Assembly (NCBI GenBank): GCA_028689775.1
Contig: JAQVCM010000009.1
Span: 62,001 to 126,000, forward strand
Reading direction: 5' to 3'
Length of the DNA stretch: 64,000 bases
From: Crocinitomicaceae bacterium
Lineage (GTDB): Bacteria; Bacteroidota; Bacteroidia; Flavobacteriales_D; Crocinitomicaceae
In this document: positions 53,104 through 61,176 of the stretch, in pieces
Position numbering within the stretch: position 1 is the first letter of the stretch
How the letters are laid out: the number at the start of each line of letters is the position of its first letter
Notes under the pieces: generated by a model
What the model saw: only the letters and a program-made list of their open reading frames with translations
Told to the model about the DNA's origin: nothing
Database searches by the model: none
Translations under genes and position numbers: made by a program

Positions 53104-54123
53104 TCAAACCCAAACTTTTGAACCTTCTGAACAATTTCTGCAAATGTCTATTTGATTTCGTCCCGTAAGAATAGCCAATCGAAAAGCTTGATATTTGGGC
53201 GATTTCCAGATTCGAGTAAAATCTTCTTTTACAGCCGAACCGAGCACATACGAAGCGTCTTTGTCAAAACAACACGGAACAATGTTGGCATCCCAAGTAA
53301 TGACACAGGAAGACCACATTCGCCAGCAATGATTTCCCGTCGGATATTTTAATTGATACGTGCCATCTGCTTTCCGCTTGTAGCGCGAATACTTTTCATT
53401 CTCGGGAATCAAGCGATTTCCTTTCTCAAAATTATAAATTTGAGCTGATTTTAAACGCACTTCATCAATTCCCAATTCATTCGCCAATTCAAAAACTTCG
53501 GGAATTTCATGTTCATTGGGCTTCACCACCAAAAATTGAAAAATCAAATGTGGCGTGGAAGATTTCGCCCGCTTCTTTGCTTCTACCATCAGCTTTGCTC
53601 CCGCAATTACTTGACTCAGTTTTCCATTTACGCGGTAACTTTCGTATGTTTTCTGAGTCAATCCATCAATGGAAATAATCAAGCGATCGAGTCCAGAATT
53701 CACAATCTCATCTGCTTTCTGCGGATTTAAAAAATGTGCATTGGTAGAAGTTGCGGTGTAAATCTTGTGTTTTTTTGCTTCTCTAATCAATTCTAAAAAC
53801 TGCGGATGTAAAAACGGTTCTCCTTGGAAATAATAATTAATGTAAAACAATTGCTTCCCAAGCGTTTTCATCAAATCTTGGTTGACTTTTAAATCAATTT
53901 TCCCAGTTGGTCGCGAGAATTGTTTCAATCCACTTGGACATTCCGGACAAGCCAAATTACAAGCGGTTGTTGGTTCGATGCTCACTGTAAAAGGCAAACC
54001 AAAAAGGATGCTTTTTTTGGTAATGCGAGACAAAGTATACGAAATTTGAAGCAACATTAAATTCCAAACTCTTCGAAGTGTGAGGTGTTGAATGATGTTT
54101 ACGTTATCTTTGAATGTTCCCAT
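53104..54123 (-). CDS. Radical SAM/SPASM domain protein
   Basis: A 339-residue iron-sulfur enzyme. The radical SAM cluster motif is CNLACPEC (C-x3-C-x2-C, about residue 54-61), preceded by FTVSIEPTTA. The barrel continues NYYFQGEPFLHP, YTATSTNAHFL and LDRLIISIDGLTQKTYESYR. The C-terminal SPASM region has Cys in NHCWRMWSSCVITWD, VPCCFDKD and ICRNC for extra clusters. Close relatives are common in Bacteroidota, with no known substrate; a peptide or sugar modification is possible. No precursor peptide gene is seen nearby. Confidence 0.9.
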   Translation of the reverse strand: MGTFKDNVNIIQHLTLRRVWNLMLLQISYTLSRITKKSILFGLPFTVSIEPTTACNLACPECPSGLKQFSRPTGKIDLKVNQDLMKTLGKQLFYINYYFQGEPFLHPQFLELIREAKKHKIYTATSTNAHFLNPQKADEIVNSGLDRLIISIDGLTQKTYESYRVNGKLSQVIAGAKLMVEAKKRAKSSTPHLIFQFLVVKPNEHEIPEVFELANELGIDEVRLKSAQIYNFEKGNRLIPENEKYSRYKRKADGTYQLKYPTGNHCWRMWSSCVITWDANIVPCCFDKDASYVLGSAVKEDFTRIWKSPKYQAFRLAILTGRNQIDICRNCSEGSKVWV

Positions 54124-54130
54124 TAGGGTT

Positions 54131-54138
54131 CAAAAGTA
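54131..54138 (-). promoter_or_regulatory. TAnnTTTG -7 box for the radical SAM gene
   Basis: TACTTTTG on the minus strand, 7 bases upstream of the ATG at 54123, giving a very short leader. Confidence 0.6.
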
Positions 54139-54249
54139 AACAATTAAGTTTGTTTTGAAAGGTGACAAATGGAATTTAAGAAATGTTTGATTGATTAGAA
54201 TTTGATGTATATGCGTGATGCGCAGGTGTTTTCCCGTTAGCCAAAGCGA

Positions 54250-54560
54250 ACGGGGAATTTGGAGTGGTTTTTATTAATGATAGGACTATCGTCCTATCGT
54301 AATATATGGAGTCCCTTCAGATACTATGAAAAAATCCTGAAGGGACGACATACGTTCAAGATGGATATAAGTCCATCCATTAACGAACGCCACCACGCTA
54401 CTCGCCAGCCTTCGGCTGGCGGAATCTACGATATACTTCACGCGAGAACTTCACCTATCGACGTATCTGAAATCGAAAGCCCAAAGACCTTCCGCACCGC
54501 GAAAAAAGAGAGAATAAATACAGATATTTTTAACTCAAAGCTTAATCCTTCTAAGATCTA
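54250..54560. repeat. Palindrome-rich repeat element
   Basis: Three perfect hairpins in 143 bases: GATAGGAC/GTCCTATC (54279-54298), GTCCCTTCAG/CTGAAGGGAC (54311-54346) and CGCCAGCC/GGCTGGCG (54403-54421). Base composition here is more GC-rich than the surroundings. The layout looks like a REP/MITE-type element or the non-coding flank of a lost insertion sequence; no transposase is present. The 54124-54679 gap otherwise contains only flanking promoters. Confidence 0.6.
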
Positions 54561-54646
54561 AAAACCCGCTATCATTTATGTTTAAAACTTTTAATATCTC
54601 CTCTCTTAAATTTCAATTTCCAAACCCAAAAACCAATTAAAATCAC

Positions 54647-54654
54647 TAAATTTG
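54647..54654 (+). promoter_or_regulatory. TAnnTTTG -7 box for the transketolase genes
   Basis: TAAATTTG, 25 bases upstream of the ATG at 54680. Confidence 0.6.
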
Positions 54655-54679
54655 CCGTTCAAATAACGATCGTAGATTT

Positions 54680-55522
54680 ATGGATACTTTAGAACTAAAA
54701 AAAATTGCTTCACAAGTTAGAAGAGATATTGTCCGAATGGTTTCAGCTGTTAATTCAGGTCACCCAGGTGGATCTTTAGGCTGTGCAGACTTTCTAACTG
54801 TGCTTTATTTTGATACGATGAAACACAATCCATCTAATTTTCAAATGGATGCACCGAATGAAGATGTCTTCTATTTATCCAACGGTCACATCTCTCCAGT
54901 TTTGTACAGTGTTTTGGCTCGTAACGGATATTTTCCAGTTGCAGAATTGGCAACTTTCCGCAAGATAAACTCTCGTTTACAAGGTCACCCGAGTCCAGAT
55001 AAAAACTTACCTGGAATTCGAATGGCGTCTGGTTCTCTCGGTCAAGGACTTTCCGTTGCACTTGGAACAGCACAAGCGAAAAAATTAAACAACGATCCGT
55101 CAATCGTTTATACACTTCACGGAGATGGTGAATTGCAAGAAGGACAGATTTGGGAAGCAGCTTTGTATGCAGCAGCAAATAAAGTAGATAATGTGATTTC
55201 TACAATCGATTACAACGGAAGACAAATTGACGGTGACTTAGACGATGTTCTTTCCTTAGGTAACCTGAAAGGAAAATGGCTCGCTTTTGGTTGGGAAGTT
55301 TTGGAAATGGATGGTCACAACATCGACGAAATTAAAAAAACCTTGGCGGAAGCAAAAGCATTGACCGGAAAAGGGAAACCAATCATGATCATCATGGCAA
55401 CTGAAATGGGTCAAGGTGTAGATTACATGATGGGGTCTCACAAATGGCACGGTGTTGCACCAAATCCAGAGCAATTAGTAAATGCATTGGGTCAACTGGA
55501 AGAAACATTAGGCGATTACTAA
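54680..55522 (+). CDS. Transketolase, N-terminal (TPP-binding) subunit
   Basis: The 280-residue alpha-like half of a split transketolase, which transfers two-carbon ketol units in the pentose phosphate pathway. The TPP/pyrophosphate motif is HGDGELQEGQIWEAALYAA with NVISTIDYNG downstream, and GHPGGSLGCADFLTVLYF and GHISPVLYSVLA mark substrate and cofactor contacts. The transketolase C-terminal half is encoded separately at 56924-57880, with a VWA gene between. Split transketolases are known in many bacteria and archaea. Confidence 0.92.
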   Translation: MDTLELKKIASQVRRDIVRMVSAVNSGHPGGSLGCADFLTVLYFDTMKHNPSNFQMDAPNEDVFYLSNGHISPVLYSVLARNGYFPVAELATFRKINSRLQGHPSPDKNLPGIRMASGSLGQGLSVALGTAQAKKLNNDPSIVYTLHGDGELQEGQIWEAALYAAANKVDNVISTIDYNGRQIDGDLDDVLSLGNLKGKWLAFGWEVLEMDGHNIDEIKKTLAEAKALTGKGKPIMIIMATEMGQGVDYMMGSHKWHGVAPNPEQLVNALGQLEETLGDY

Positions 55523-55548
55523 ATTTCATTTTAAGTCTTAAGAATCAA

Positions 55549-56904
55549 TTGAAAAAAATTTCCTTCATATTTGTTTTTCTTTTCTCGATTTCATTTAGTT
55601 GGAGTCAAGAGAAATTAACTCGAATTTTATTTGTACTCGATGCTTCCAACAGTATGAATGCCAAATGGGATGGAAATCAAACGAGACTTGAAGCTGCCAA
55701 AGAATTATTGAGTAAAGCGGTTGATAGTTTAAAAGGAACGGCAAATTTGGAATTGGCATTGCGTGTTTACGGTCATCAGACTTTAGTAACTGCAACCTAT
55801 CAAGATTGTTCGGATACCAAACTAGAAATTCCTTTTGGTCCCAATCAATACGATGCGATTAAATTTCGAATCAGAGGACTTCAAGCAAAAGGAACTACGC
55901 CAATTGCCAGGTCGCTTGAAGCATCAGCTGGTGATTTTCCAGACATGAACTCTCGAAACATCATCATTTTAATTACCGATGGTTTGGAGGCTTGTGATGG
56001 TGATCCGTGTGTGATTGCCAAGAAATTGAAAGATAAAAACATCAACGTAACTCCTTTTGTAATTGGTTTGGGATTGGATTTATCGTATTTGGATAAATTT
56101 AGATGCATCGGTGAATATTCTGAAGCAGAAACTAAAACTCAATTCGATAAAGTGTTGAACAAAATCATCAATAAATCGTTGACCAACAGCACGACACAAA
56201 TTAATTTGAACAACATTGTTGGGAAACCTTTGGAAACTGATGTAACGCTTTTCTTGTACGAAGCGGGAACAACTAAAATAAAGTACACGTTCATGCATAC
56301 CTTGAACGACAAAGGAAATCCAGATACCTTGAACATTAATACCATTTATAAATACGACATGTTGGTAAACACCATTCCTCCAGTTTGGAAGAAAAACATT
56401 GAGATTTATAAAAACAAACACAATGTCATCGAAGCAGATGTTCCGCAGGGATTCTTGAAAGTAAAAACAGCAACTACTTCTCGCTTCGTCATTGACACGA
56501 GGATCATGCAATCCGGGTCAGGAACGACCTTGAATGTGCAACAAATTAACAGTACCGATAAATACATTGTTGGCAAATACGATTTGGAGATTTTAACGTT
56601 GCCACGTATTTATCAAACCATCGAAATCAATCAAAGTGCACTTACCAACATCGATGTTCCGGTTCCGGGAATCCTAAATTACAAAACTTCTGCGCCAATT
56701 GCAGGACAAATTTTCGTCGCAAAGGAAAATGGAACATGGGAATGGGTTTGCAACTTGGACAATACTACTTTATCAGGAACTTGGATTTTACTTCCAGGAA
56801 CGTATAAAATTGTATACCGTCAACTGCGATTGAAATCAACAGATTACACGTATGAGAAGGAATTTAAAATCTTCTCAAACAGAACCATGAGTGTTAATAT
56901 ATAG
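55549..56904 (+). CDS. Secreted VWA-domain protein between the two transketolase genes
   Basis: A 451-residue exported protein. Taking TTG 55549 as start gives MKKISFIFVFLFSISFSWSQ, a clean signal peptide; no ATG or GTG is in reach, and longer frames overlap the transketolase gene. The von Willebrand A domain spans about 22-200 with the MIDAS motif DASNSM, the Thr in GTTPIARSL and Asp in IILITDGLEACDGDPC. The remaining half is beta-rich and of no recognised family. It is 26 bases after the first and 19 bases before the second transketolase gene, so all three should be cotranscribed. Confidence 0.85.
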   Translation: MKKISFIFVFLFSISFSWSQEKLTRILFVLDASNSMNAKWDGNQTRLEAAKELLSKAVDSLKGTANLELALRVYGHQTLVTATYQDCSDTKLEIPFGPNQYDAIKFRIRGLQAKGTTPIARSLEASAGDFPDMNSRNIIILITDGLEACDGDPCVIAKKLKDKNINVTPFVIGLGLDLSYLDKFRCIGEYSEAETKTQFDKVLNKIINKSLTNSTTQINLNNIVGKPLETDVTLFLYEAGTTKIKYTFMHTLNDKGNPDTLNINTIYKYDMLVNTIPPVWKKNIEIYKNKHNVIEADVPQGFLKVKTATTSRFVIDTRIMQSGSGTTLNVQQINSTDKYIVGKYDLEILTLPRIYQTIEINQSALTNIDVPVPGILNYKTSAPIAGQIFVAKENGTWEWVCNLDNTTLSGTWILLPGTYKIVYRQLRLKSTDYTYEKEFKIFSNRTMSVNI

Positions 56905-56923
56905 AACTTAAATAAACAGACAA

Positions 56924-57880
56924 ATGATTGAATTTGAAATTTTCGGAAATAAAGATACTCGTTCAGGTTTCGGCGAGGGTTTGAGACAATTGGGTGAGAA
57001 AAATCCAAACGTAGTAGCACTTTGTGCAGATTTGACAGGATCTTTGAAAATGGATGCATTCAAGGATGAAAATCCAGATCGTTTCTTTCAGGTTGGTATT
57101 GCAGAAGCAAACATGATTGGAATGGCTGCGGGAATGACTGTTGGTGGAAAAATTCCATTTACAGGTACTTTCGCCAATTTCTCAACAGGTCGTGTTTATG
57201 ATCAAATCCGTCAGTCGGTTGCTTACTCGAACAAAAACGTGAAGATTTGTGCTTCTCACGCTGGTTTAACCTTGGGTGAAGACGGTGCAACACACCAGAT
57301 TTTGGAAGACATTGGAATGATGAAAATGCTTCCAAACATGTGCGTTATTGTTCCATGTGACTACGAGCAAACACGTCAAGCAACCCTTGCAATTGCAGAT
57401 TATGTTGGACCAGTTTACTTGCGTTTTGGAAGACCGGTAATGCCGATTATCACGCCAGAAACTGCGAAATTCGAAATCGGTAAAGCGGATGTCTTAATCG
57501 AAGGAACGGATGTAACGATTATCGCTTGTGGACACTTGGTTTGGAAATCAATCGAAGCTGCACAAAAACTAGAGGCACAAGGTATTTCAGTTGAATTAAT
57601 CAACATGCACACGATCAAACCTTTGGATGTAAATGCAATTTTGAAATCTGTTCAAAAAACAGGTTGTGTTGTGACTGCGGAAGAACACATGATCCATGGT
57701 GGTTTGGGCGATTCAGTAGCTCAAGTATTGATTCAAAACTTCCTAGCACCACAAGAATACGTTGGTGTAAACGATACGTTTGGAGAAAGTGGAAATCCAA
57801 TGGAATTGATGACGAAATACGGAATCGATACCGACAATGTGGTTGAAGCAGCTTTGAAAGCGATCAAAAGAAAAAAATAA
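56924..57880 (+). CDS. Transketolase, C-terminal subunit
   Basis: The 318-residue second half of the split transketolase: pyrimidine-binding domain (about 1-165) with [19 protein letters not shown], containing the Glu that activates TPP, and [18 protein letters not shown]-terminal domain (about 185-318) with [19 protein letters not shown] and [19 protein letters not shown]. It should assemble with the product of 54680-55522. A terminator follows. Confidence 0.92.
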   Translation: MIEFEIFGNKDTRSGFGEGLRQLGEKNPNVVALCADLTGSLKMDAFKDENPDRFFQVGIAEANMIGMAAGMTVGGKIPFTGTFANFSTGRVYDQIRQSVAYSNKNVKICASHAGLTLGEDGATHQILEDIGMMKMLPNMCVIVPCDYEQTRQATLAIADYVGPVYLRFGRPVMPIITPETAKFEIGKADVLIEGTDVTIIACGHLVWKSIEAAQKLEAQGISVELINMHTIKPLDVNAILKSVQKTGCVVTAEEHMIHGGLGDSVAQVLIQNFLAPQEYVGVNDTFGESGNPMELMTKYGIDTDNVVEAALKAIKRKK

Positions 57881-57897
57881 TATTATTTTGACATACT

Positions 57898-57932
57898 AAA
57901 ATCAGAAGGCTTGTGTTTTCTGATTTTTTTTT
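57898..57932 (+). terminator. Intrinsic terminator after the transketolase operon
   Basis: AAAATCAGAA (57898-57907), loop, TTCTGATTTT (57918-57927) and a T-run. It ends 11 bases before the aminotransferase ATG. Confidence 0.85.
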
Positions 57933-57942
57933 ACCCTCAAAA

Positions 57943-59130
57943 ATGGAAAACAAAGAATCTTTTCTAAATCAACTCGGACAAACCAATCCGTTCCCATATT
58001 TGATTGACGTAGCAAGCGCTGAAGGTCTGTACATTTACGACAAAAGTGGCAAACGTTACATGGACATGATTGCGGGTGTTGCGGTAAACAACATCGGAAA
58101 TCGCCATCCAAAAGTTGTAGCTGCGATCAAAAAACAAGTGGACGAATTTTTACATGTCATGGTTTATGGCGAATTTATTCAGGATAGCACCTTGGCATTT
58201 GCGCAGAAATTGACTTCTTTACTTCCATCCTCATTGAATTGTGTTTATCCTGTCAATTCAGGAACAGAAGCCAACGAAGCAGCTTTGAAATTGGTGAAAC
58301 GCGTTACCGGAAGAACCGAATTGGTTTCATTTCGCGGTTCGTATCACGGAAGTACGCACGGTTCGATGAGTGTTTCGGGTAATGAAGTGAAGAAAATTAG
58401 TTTTAGACCTTTACTGCCCGATGTTCGCTTTTTGAAACACAATTCCATTCCTGATTTAAGTCAGATCACTGAGAAAACGGCTGGCGTGATCTTGGAAACC
58501 ATTCAAGGCGATGCCGGAGTTCGACAATCGACACCCGAATTTTTAAGAGCACTTCGCGCACGTTGCACCGAGGTTGGAGCTTTGTTAATCTTTGATGAAA
58601 TTCAATGTGGACTTGGAAGAGCAGGAAAAATGTTCGCTTTTGAAATCAGTGGAGTTATTCCAGATGTTTTGACATTAGGAAAAGCATTGGGTGGCGGATT
58701 GCCGATTGGCGCCTTGGTTTCTTCGCAAGAAAACTTGGATCAATTTACGTACAATCCGATGTTGGGTCACATCACTACTTTTGGCGGAAATCCAGTCATA
58801 TCTGCTGCTGCGAATGCTTTTTTGGAAGTGATGACAGATGAAATTGACTTGAACGAAGTAGATGAAATTGGTCAATTGCTGGTTGATATGCTGAAAAACG
58901 AACCCGAAATTCAAGAAATTCGTCGCGTGGGAATGATGTTCGCTTTTGACATGGAATCGTTTGAACGCGTTGAGAAAGTGGTCAAACGTTGTTTGGAAAA
59001 TGGCTTGATTAGCTTTTGGTTTTTATCACATCCCAATAGTTTTAGGTTATCGCCGTCGTTGAATATTACGAAGGAGCAGATGGTTGAAGCTGGGAAAATT
59101 ATTTTGGATGCGATTCGTGGGACGAGGTAG
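57943..59130 (+). CDS. Class III aminotransferase (acetylornithine/4-aminobutyrate type)
   Basis: A 395-residue PLP enzyme; the ATG at 57943 (MENKESFLNQLGQTNP) lies beyond the terminator hairpin and is preferred over an earlier in-frame start at 57913. Family blocks: YMDMIAGVAVNNIGNRHP, VNSGTEANEAALKL, RGSYHGSTHGSMSVSG, VILETIQGDAGV, LLIFDEIQCGLGRAGKMFA and the PLP lysine in LGKALGGGLPIGAL. Substrate cannot be fixed: no arginine or lysine pathway genes are near. It is transcribed separately from the transketolase operon. Confidence 0.9.
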   Translation: MENKESFLNQLGQTNPFPYLIDVASAEGLYIYDKSGKRYMDMIAGVAVNNIGNRHPKVVAAIKKQVDEFLHVMVYGEFIQDSTLAFAQKLTSLLPSSLNCVYPVNSGTEANEAALKLVKRVTGRTELVSFRGSYHGSTHGSMSVSGNEVKKISFRPLLPDVRFLKHNSIPDLSQITEKTAGVILETIQGDAGVRQSTPEFLRALRARCTEVGALLIFDEIQCGLGRAGKMFAFEISGVIPDVLTLGKALGGGLPIGALVSSQENLDQFTYNPMLGHITTFGGNPVISAAANAFLEVMTDEIDLNEVDEIGQLLVDMLKNEPEIQEIRRVGMMFAFDMESFERVEKVVKRCLENGLISFWFLSHPNSFRLSPSLNITKEQMVEAGKIILDAIRGTR

Positions 59131-59187
59131 TATTAGCTTGAATTATTTCACCAACTATCGTGGATGTTTTTTTGTTTTATAATATTG

Positions 59188-59195
59188 TATCTTTG
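59188..59195 (+). promoter_or_regulatory. TAnnTTTG -7 box of the toxin-antitoxin pair
   Basis: TATCTTTG, 16 bases before the antitoxin ATG at 59212. Confidence 0.6.
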
Positions 59196-59211
59196 AATAA
59201 AATCAAACGAC

Positions 59212-59412
59212 ATGGGAGCAATCTTAATTCAAACAAAAGACGAATCTGAACTTAAGTTCATAAAAGAAATTTTAAAGCGCACTAAAATAAAGAACAAAGA
59301 ACTCAACAAAGAGGACTATGAAGACCTTCTGCTTGGTGTTGCAATGATAACTGAGAAGACAGGGGAAAAAGTATCCAAAGAAACGATTATGGATAAGCTT
59401 TCTAAAAAATGA
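59212..59412 (+). CDS. Antitoxin-like small protein
   Basis: A 66-residue charged helical protein (MGAILIQTKDESELKFIKEI...). It resembles small type II antitoxins of Bacteroidota that precede RelE-like toxins. Its stop overlaps the ATG of the RelE-like frame (ATGA at 59409-59412), the standard coupling of type II modules. No DNA-binding motif is obvious. With the toxin broken, this may persist as a solo antitoxin. Confidence 0.75.
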   Translation: MGAILIQTKDESELKFIKEILKRTKIKNKELNKEDYEDLLLGVAMITEKTGEKVSKETIMDKLSKK

Positions 59413-59675
59413 AAGTGACTTTTGAAAGAAGCTTCAGTAAGGGAATCGATTAACTTAAAAACCAACAAGTAAAAAATCGAATCATCAAACTCATTGAAAA
59501 GTGTGAAGAGGCAAAAGTCATCACCGATATTCCAAACGTCAAAAAAATGACTTCGTTCACCTCCTTTTACAGATTTAAAATTGGCGATTATCGCATTGGT
59601 GTGGAATTAGAAAATGACACCATTAATTTCGTCATTGTTTCTCACAGAAAGGACATTTATAAGGTTTTCCCTTAA
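59409..59675 (+). pseudogene. RelE/ParE-like toxin interrupted by an in-frame stop
   Basis: From ATG 59409 the frame reads MKVTFERSFSKGID, then TAA at codon 15 (59451-59453), then LKNQQVKNRIIKLIEKC, then a RelE-like core KKMTSFTSFYRFKIGDYRIG and VIVSHRKDIYKVFP, ending TAA at 59673-59675. With the single stop ignored, this is a full-length 88-residue toxin, including the basic residues and late Tyr/Arg/His region expected in RelE-fold nucleases. One base change from a Lys codon (AAA to TAA) would explain it. No good internal start lies between the stop and the core. Confidence 0.85.
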
Positions 59676-59727
59676 TTACTAAACTTAACTCTTTACATTG
59701 TAGGTTTGTTTATCTTACAAATTTGAT

Positions 59728-59766
59728 TTTTTTAATTCTCAGGCTCCTGGCCCAAGAATTAAAAAA
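59728..59766. terminator. Inverted repeat between the toxin relic and the membrane protein gene
   Basis: TTTTTTAATTCT (59728-59739) pairs with AGAATTAAAAAA (59755-59766). The T-run is on the 5' side, so it is not a canonical terminator in either direction, though it sits where one is needed for two convergent units. Confidence 0.35.
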
Positions 59767-59779
59767 TAGAACTAATGTT

Positions 59780-60175
59780 TCAATAATGCTTCCCTATTCC
59801 AAGAAAATCAACAAGATCAAACATAACGCCGTTAAAAACAATCCCTAAAATTGCAGTAAAGACGATGCTGATCAACAAAATGATTGAAACTTGAATCCCT
59901 TTTGGTTTTTTAGAATTTTCTAAAAAAACATGCATCAGGAAAGGAACAAAAACCATAAAGATCGGCACTCTAAACGCTGGACTTAAAGCCCAAGCACTTC
60001 CCTCGAGAATATAACTCAAACAGATCAGACCAAATAAAACTGCGGATACAGTCAATCCCAAAAGGATTTCTTTGATTCCAACGTTCTTGTTTTTAAAATG
60101 TGTGATTAATTTCGATACGGATGACGCAGCAAGAAACAATGCGACGAAAAGAAATGGTAAAATGATTATTCCCAT
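59780..60175 (-). CDS. Small polytopic membrane protein of unknown function
   Basis: A 131-residue protein with about four hydrophobic segments: IIILPFLFVALFLAASSV, ILLGLTVSAVLFGLICL, FRVPIFMVFVPFLMHVF and ISIVFTAILGIVFNGVMF. No family is recognised. It lies 18 bases after the Fic gene in the same direction and is probably cotranscribed; whether it relates to Fic function is unknown. Confidence 0.7.
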   Translation of the reverse strand: MGIIILPFLFVALFLAASSVSKLITHFKNKNVGIKEILLGLTVSAVLFGLICLSYILEGSAWALSPAFRVPIFMVFVPFLMHVFLENSKKPKGIQVSIILLISIVFTAILGIVFNGVMFDLVDFLGIGKHY

Positions 60176-60193
60176 GTTTCAAAATAATAAATT

Positions 60194-61075
60194 TCAATCG
60201 TTCTCTTCGTAATAATAAGAATAATCGATCCCTTTCATAAACATTTCGCGGTCGTTTATTTTGGTAGTTAATGCATTTTCAATCAGTTTTTTTAGAAAGT
60301 TGCTTTTTATTGGACTCAGCGTCATTGCATGCATGTAGTCTTGCTTGCTGATTTTACTCCAATCCACACATTTCTTGAGACGTTTTTTCAAGATTAAATC
60401 CAACCAAACTCTTGTGCTTCTTCCGTTGCCCTCCATAAAAGGATGTGCAATGTTCATTTCTACATATTTGTCTACTATTTCTTCCAAAGAGGATTCAGGC
60501 ATTGCCTCAATTTGTATTAATGTATTCCCAAGAAAACGGGAAACCGCAAATTGAAAACCGCTTTTCGAAATATTCTTTTGTCTAATTTGTCCCGCAAAAT
60601 CATACAAGCCGCCAAATAAATAACCGTGTATTTGTTGTAATCCTGAAGACGTACCAACTTCTATGCTGTTTATTAAACTGCTTTCAAACAGCGCGTAAGC
60701 TTTTGTTTTACTTTTTCCATCTATGCTTTCATCGCTGAAAGTGAACCAATCAATAAATCGGTTTGCTTTTTTACCTGGAAACTCTTTACCCAATGCAACA
60801 ATGCCGTTGTAATCGAGCATATCCGACAAGTATCGTTTTCCATCATTTGCCAAAAGCTTCAGTTGGGTAGTGGCACTACCCAACTCACTGTTTTCTTTCT
60901 TTAACTTGGCTTTGAGATATTTCCAATAATTTCGAGTTTTGGTGTAGTCGTTTTGATCGGTAAGCACCGCTACAATGTCCAATACGCTAAACCACCATTT
61001 GGCGTTTGTTTCGTCCCACAAAGCACGAACTTCGCGGTCGTCAAAAAATCGTATGGAAATTTTTGCATTGCTCAT
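60194..61075 (-). CDS. Fic-family AMPylase-like protein with BRO/antirepressor-like N-terminus
   Basis: A 293-residue protein in two parts. Residues 1-112 ([31 protein letters not shown], and [16 protein letters not shown]) look like the BRO-N/phage antirepressor domain. Residues about 125-240 are a Fic domain with [13 protein letters not shown] and the complete catalytic motif [12 protein letters not shown] (211-222), which transfers AMP or a related group from a nucleotide to a protein. I see no clear S/T-x-x-x-E-G/N inhibitory helix. The target is unknown. The neighbourhood (broken toxin pair, small membrane gene) suggests an accessory patch. Confidence 0.88.
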   Translation of the reverse strand: MSNAKISIRFFDDREVRALWDETNAKWWFSVLDIVAVLTDQNDYTKTRNYWKYLKAKLKKENSELGSATTQLKLLANDGKRYLSDMLDYNGIVALGKEFPGKKANRFIDWFTFSDESIDGKSKTKAYALFESSLINSIEVGTSSGLQQIHGYLFGGLYDFAGQIRQKNISKSGFQFAVSRFLGNTLIQIEAMPESSLEEIVDKYVEMNIAHPFMEGNGRSTRVWLDLILKKRLKKCVDWSKISKQDYMHAMTLSPIKSNFLKKLIENALTTKINDREMFMKGIDYSYYYEEND

Positions 61076-61176
61076 AAATCAAATAAATTTTACATCATTT
61101 ATTCTCGACAAACTAAAAATCGCGCTATTAATAACTATTCAATCTGTTATGCTAATATACAATATAAAGCTTTGTT

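Noticed and set aside
54259-54561. 100-codon frame across the palindrome-rich region
   Set aside because: It runs straight through three perfect hairpins, shows no domain, and its codon use does not look like that of neighbours; the DNA is better explained as a repeat element.
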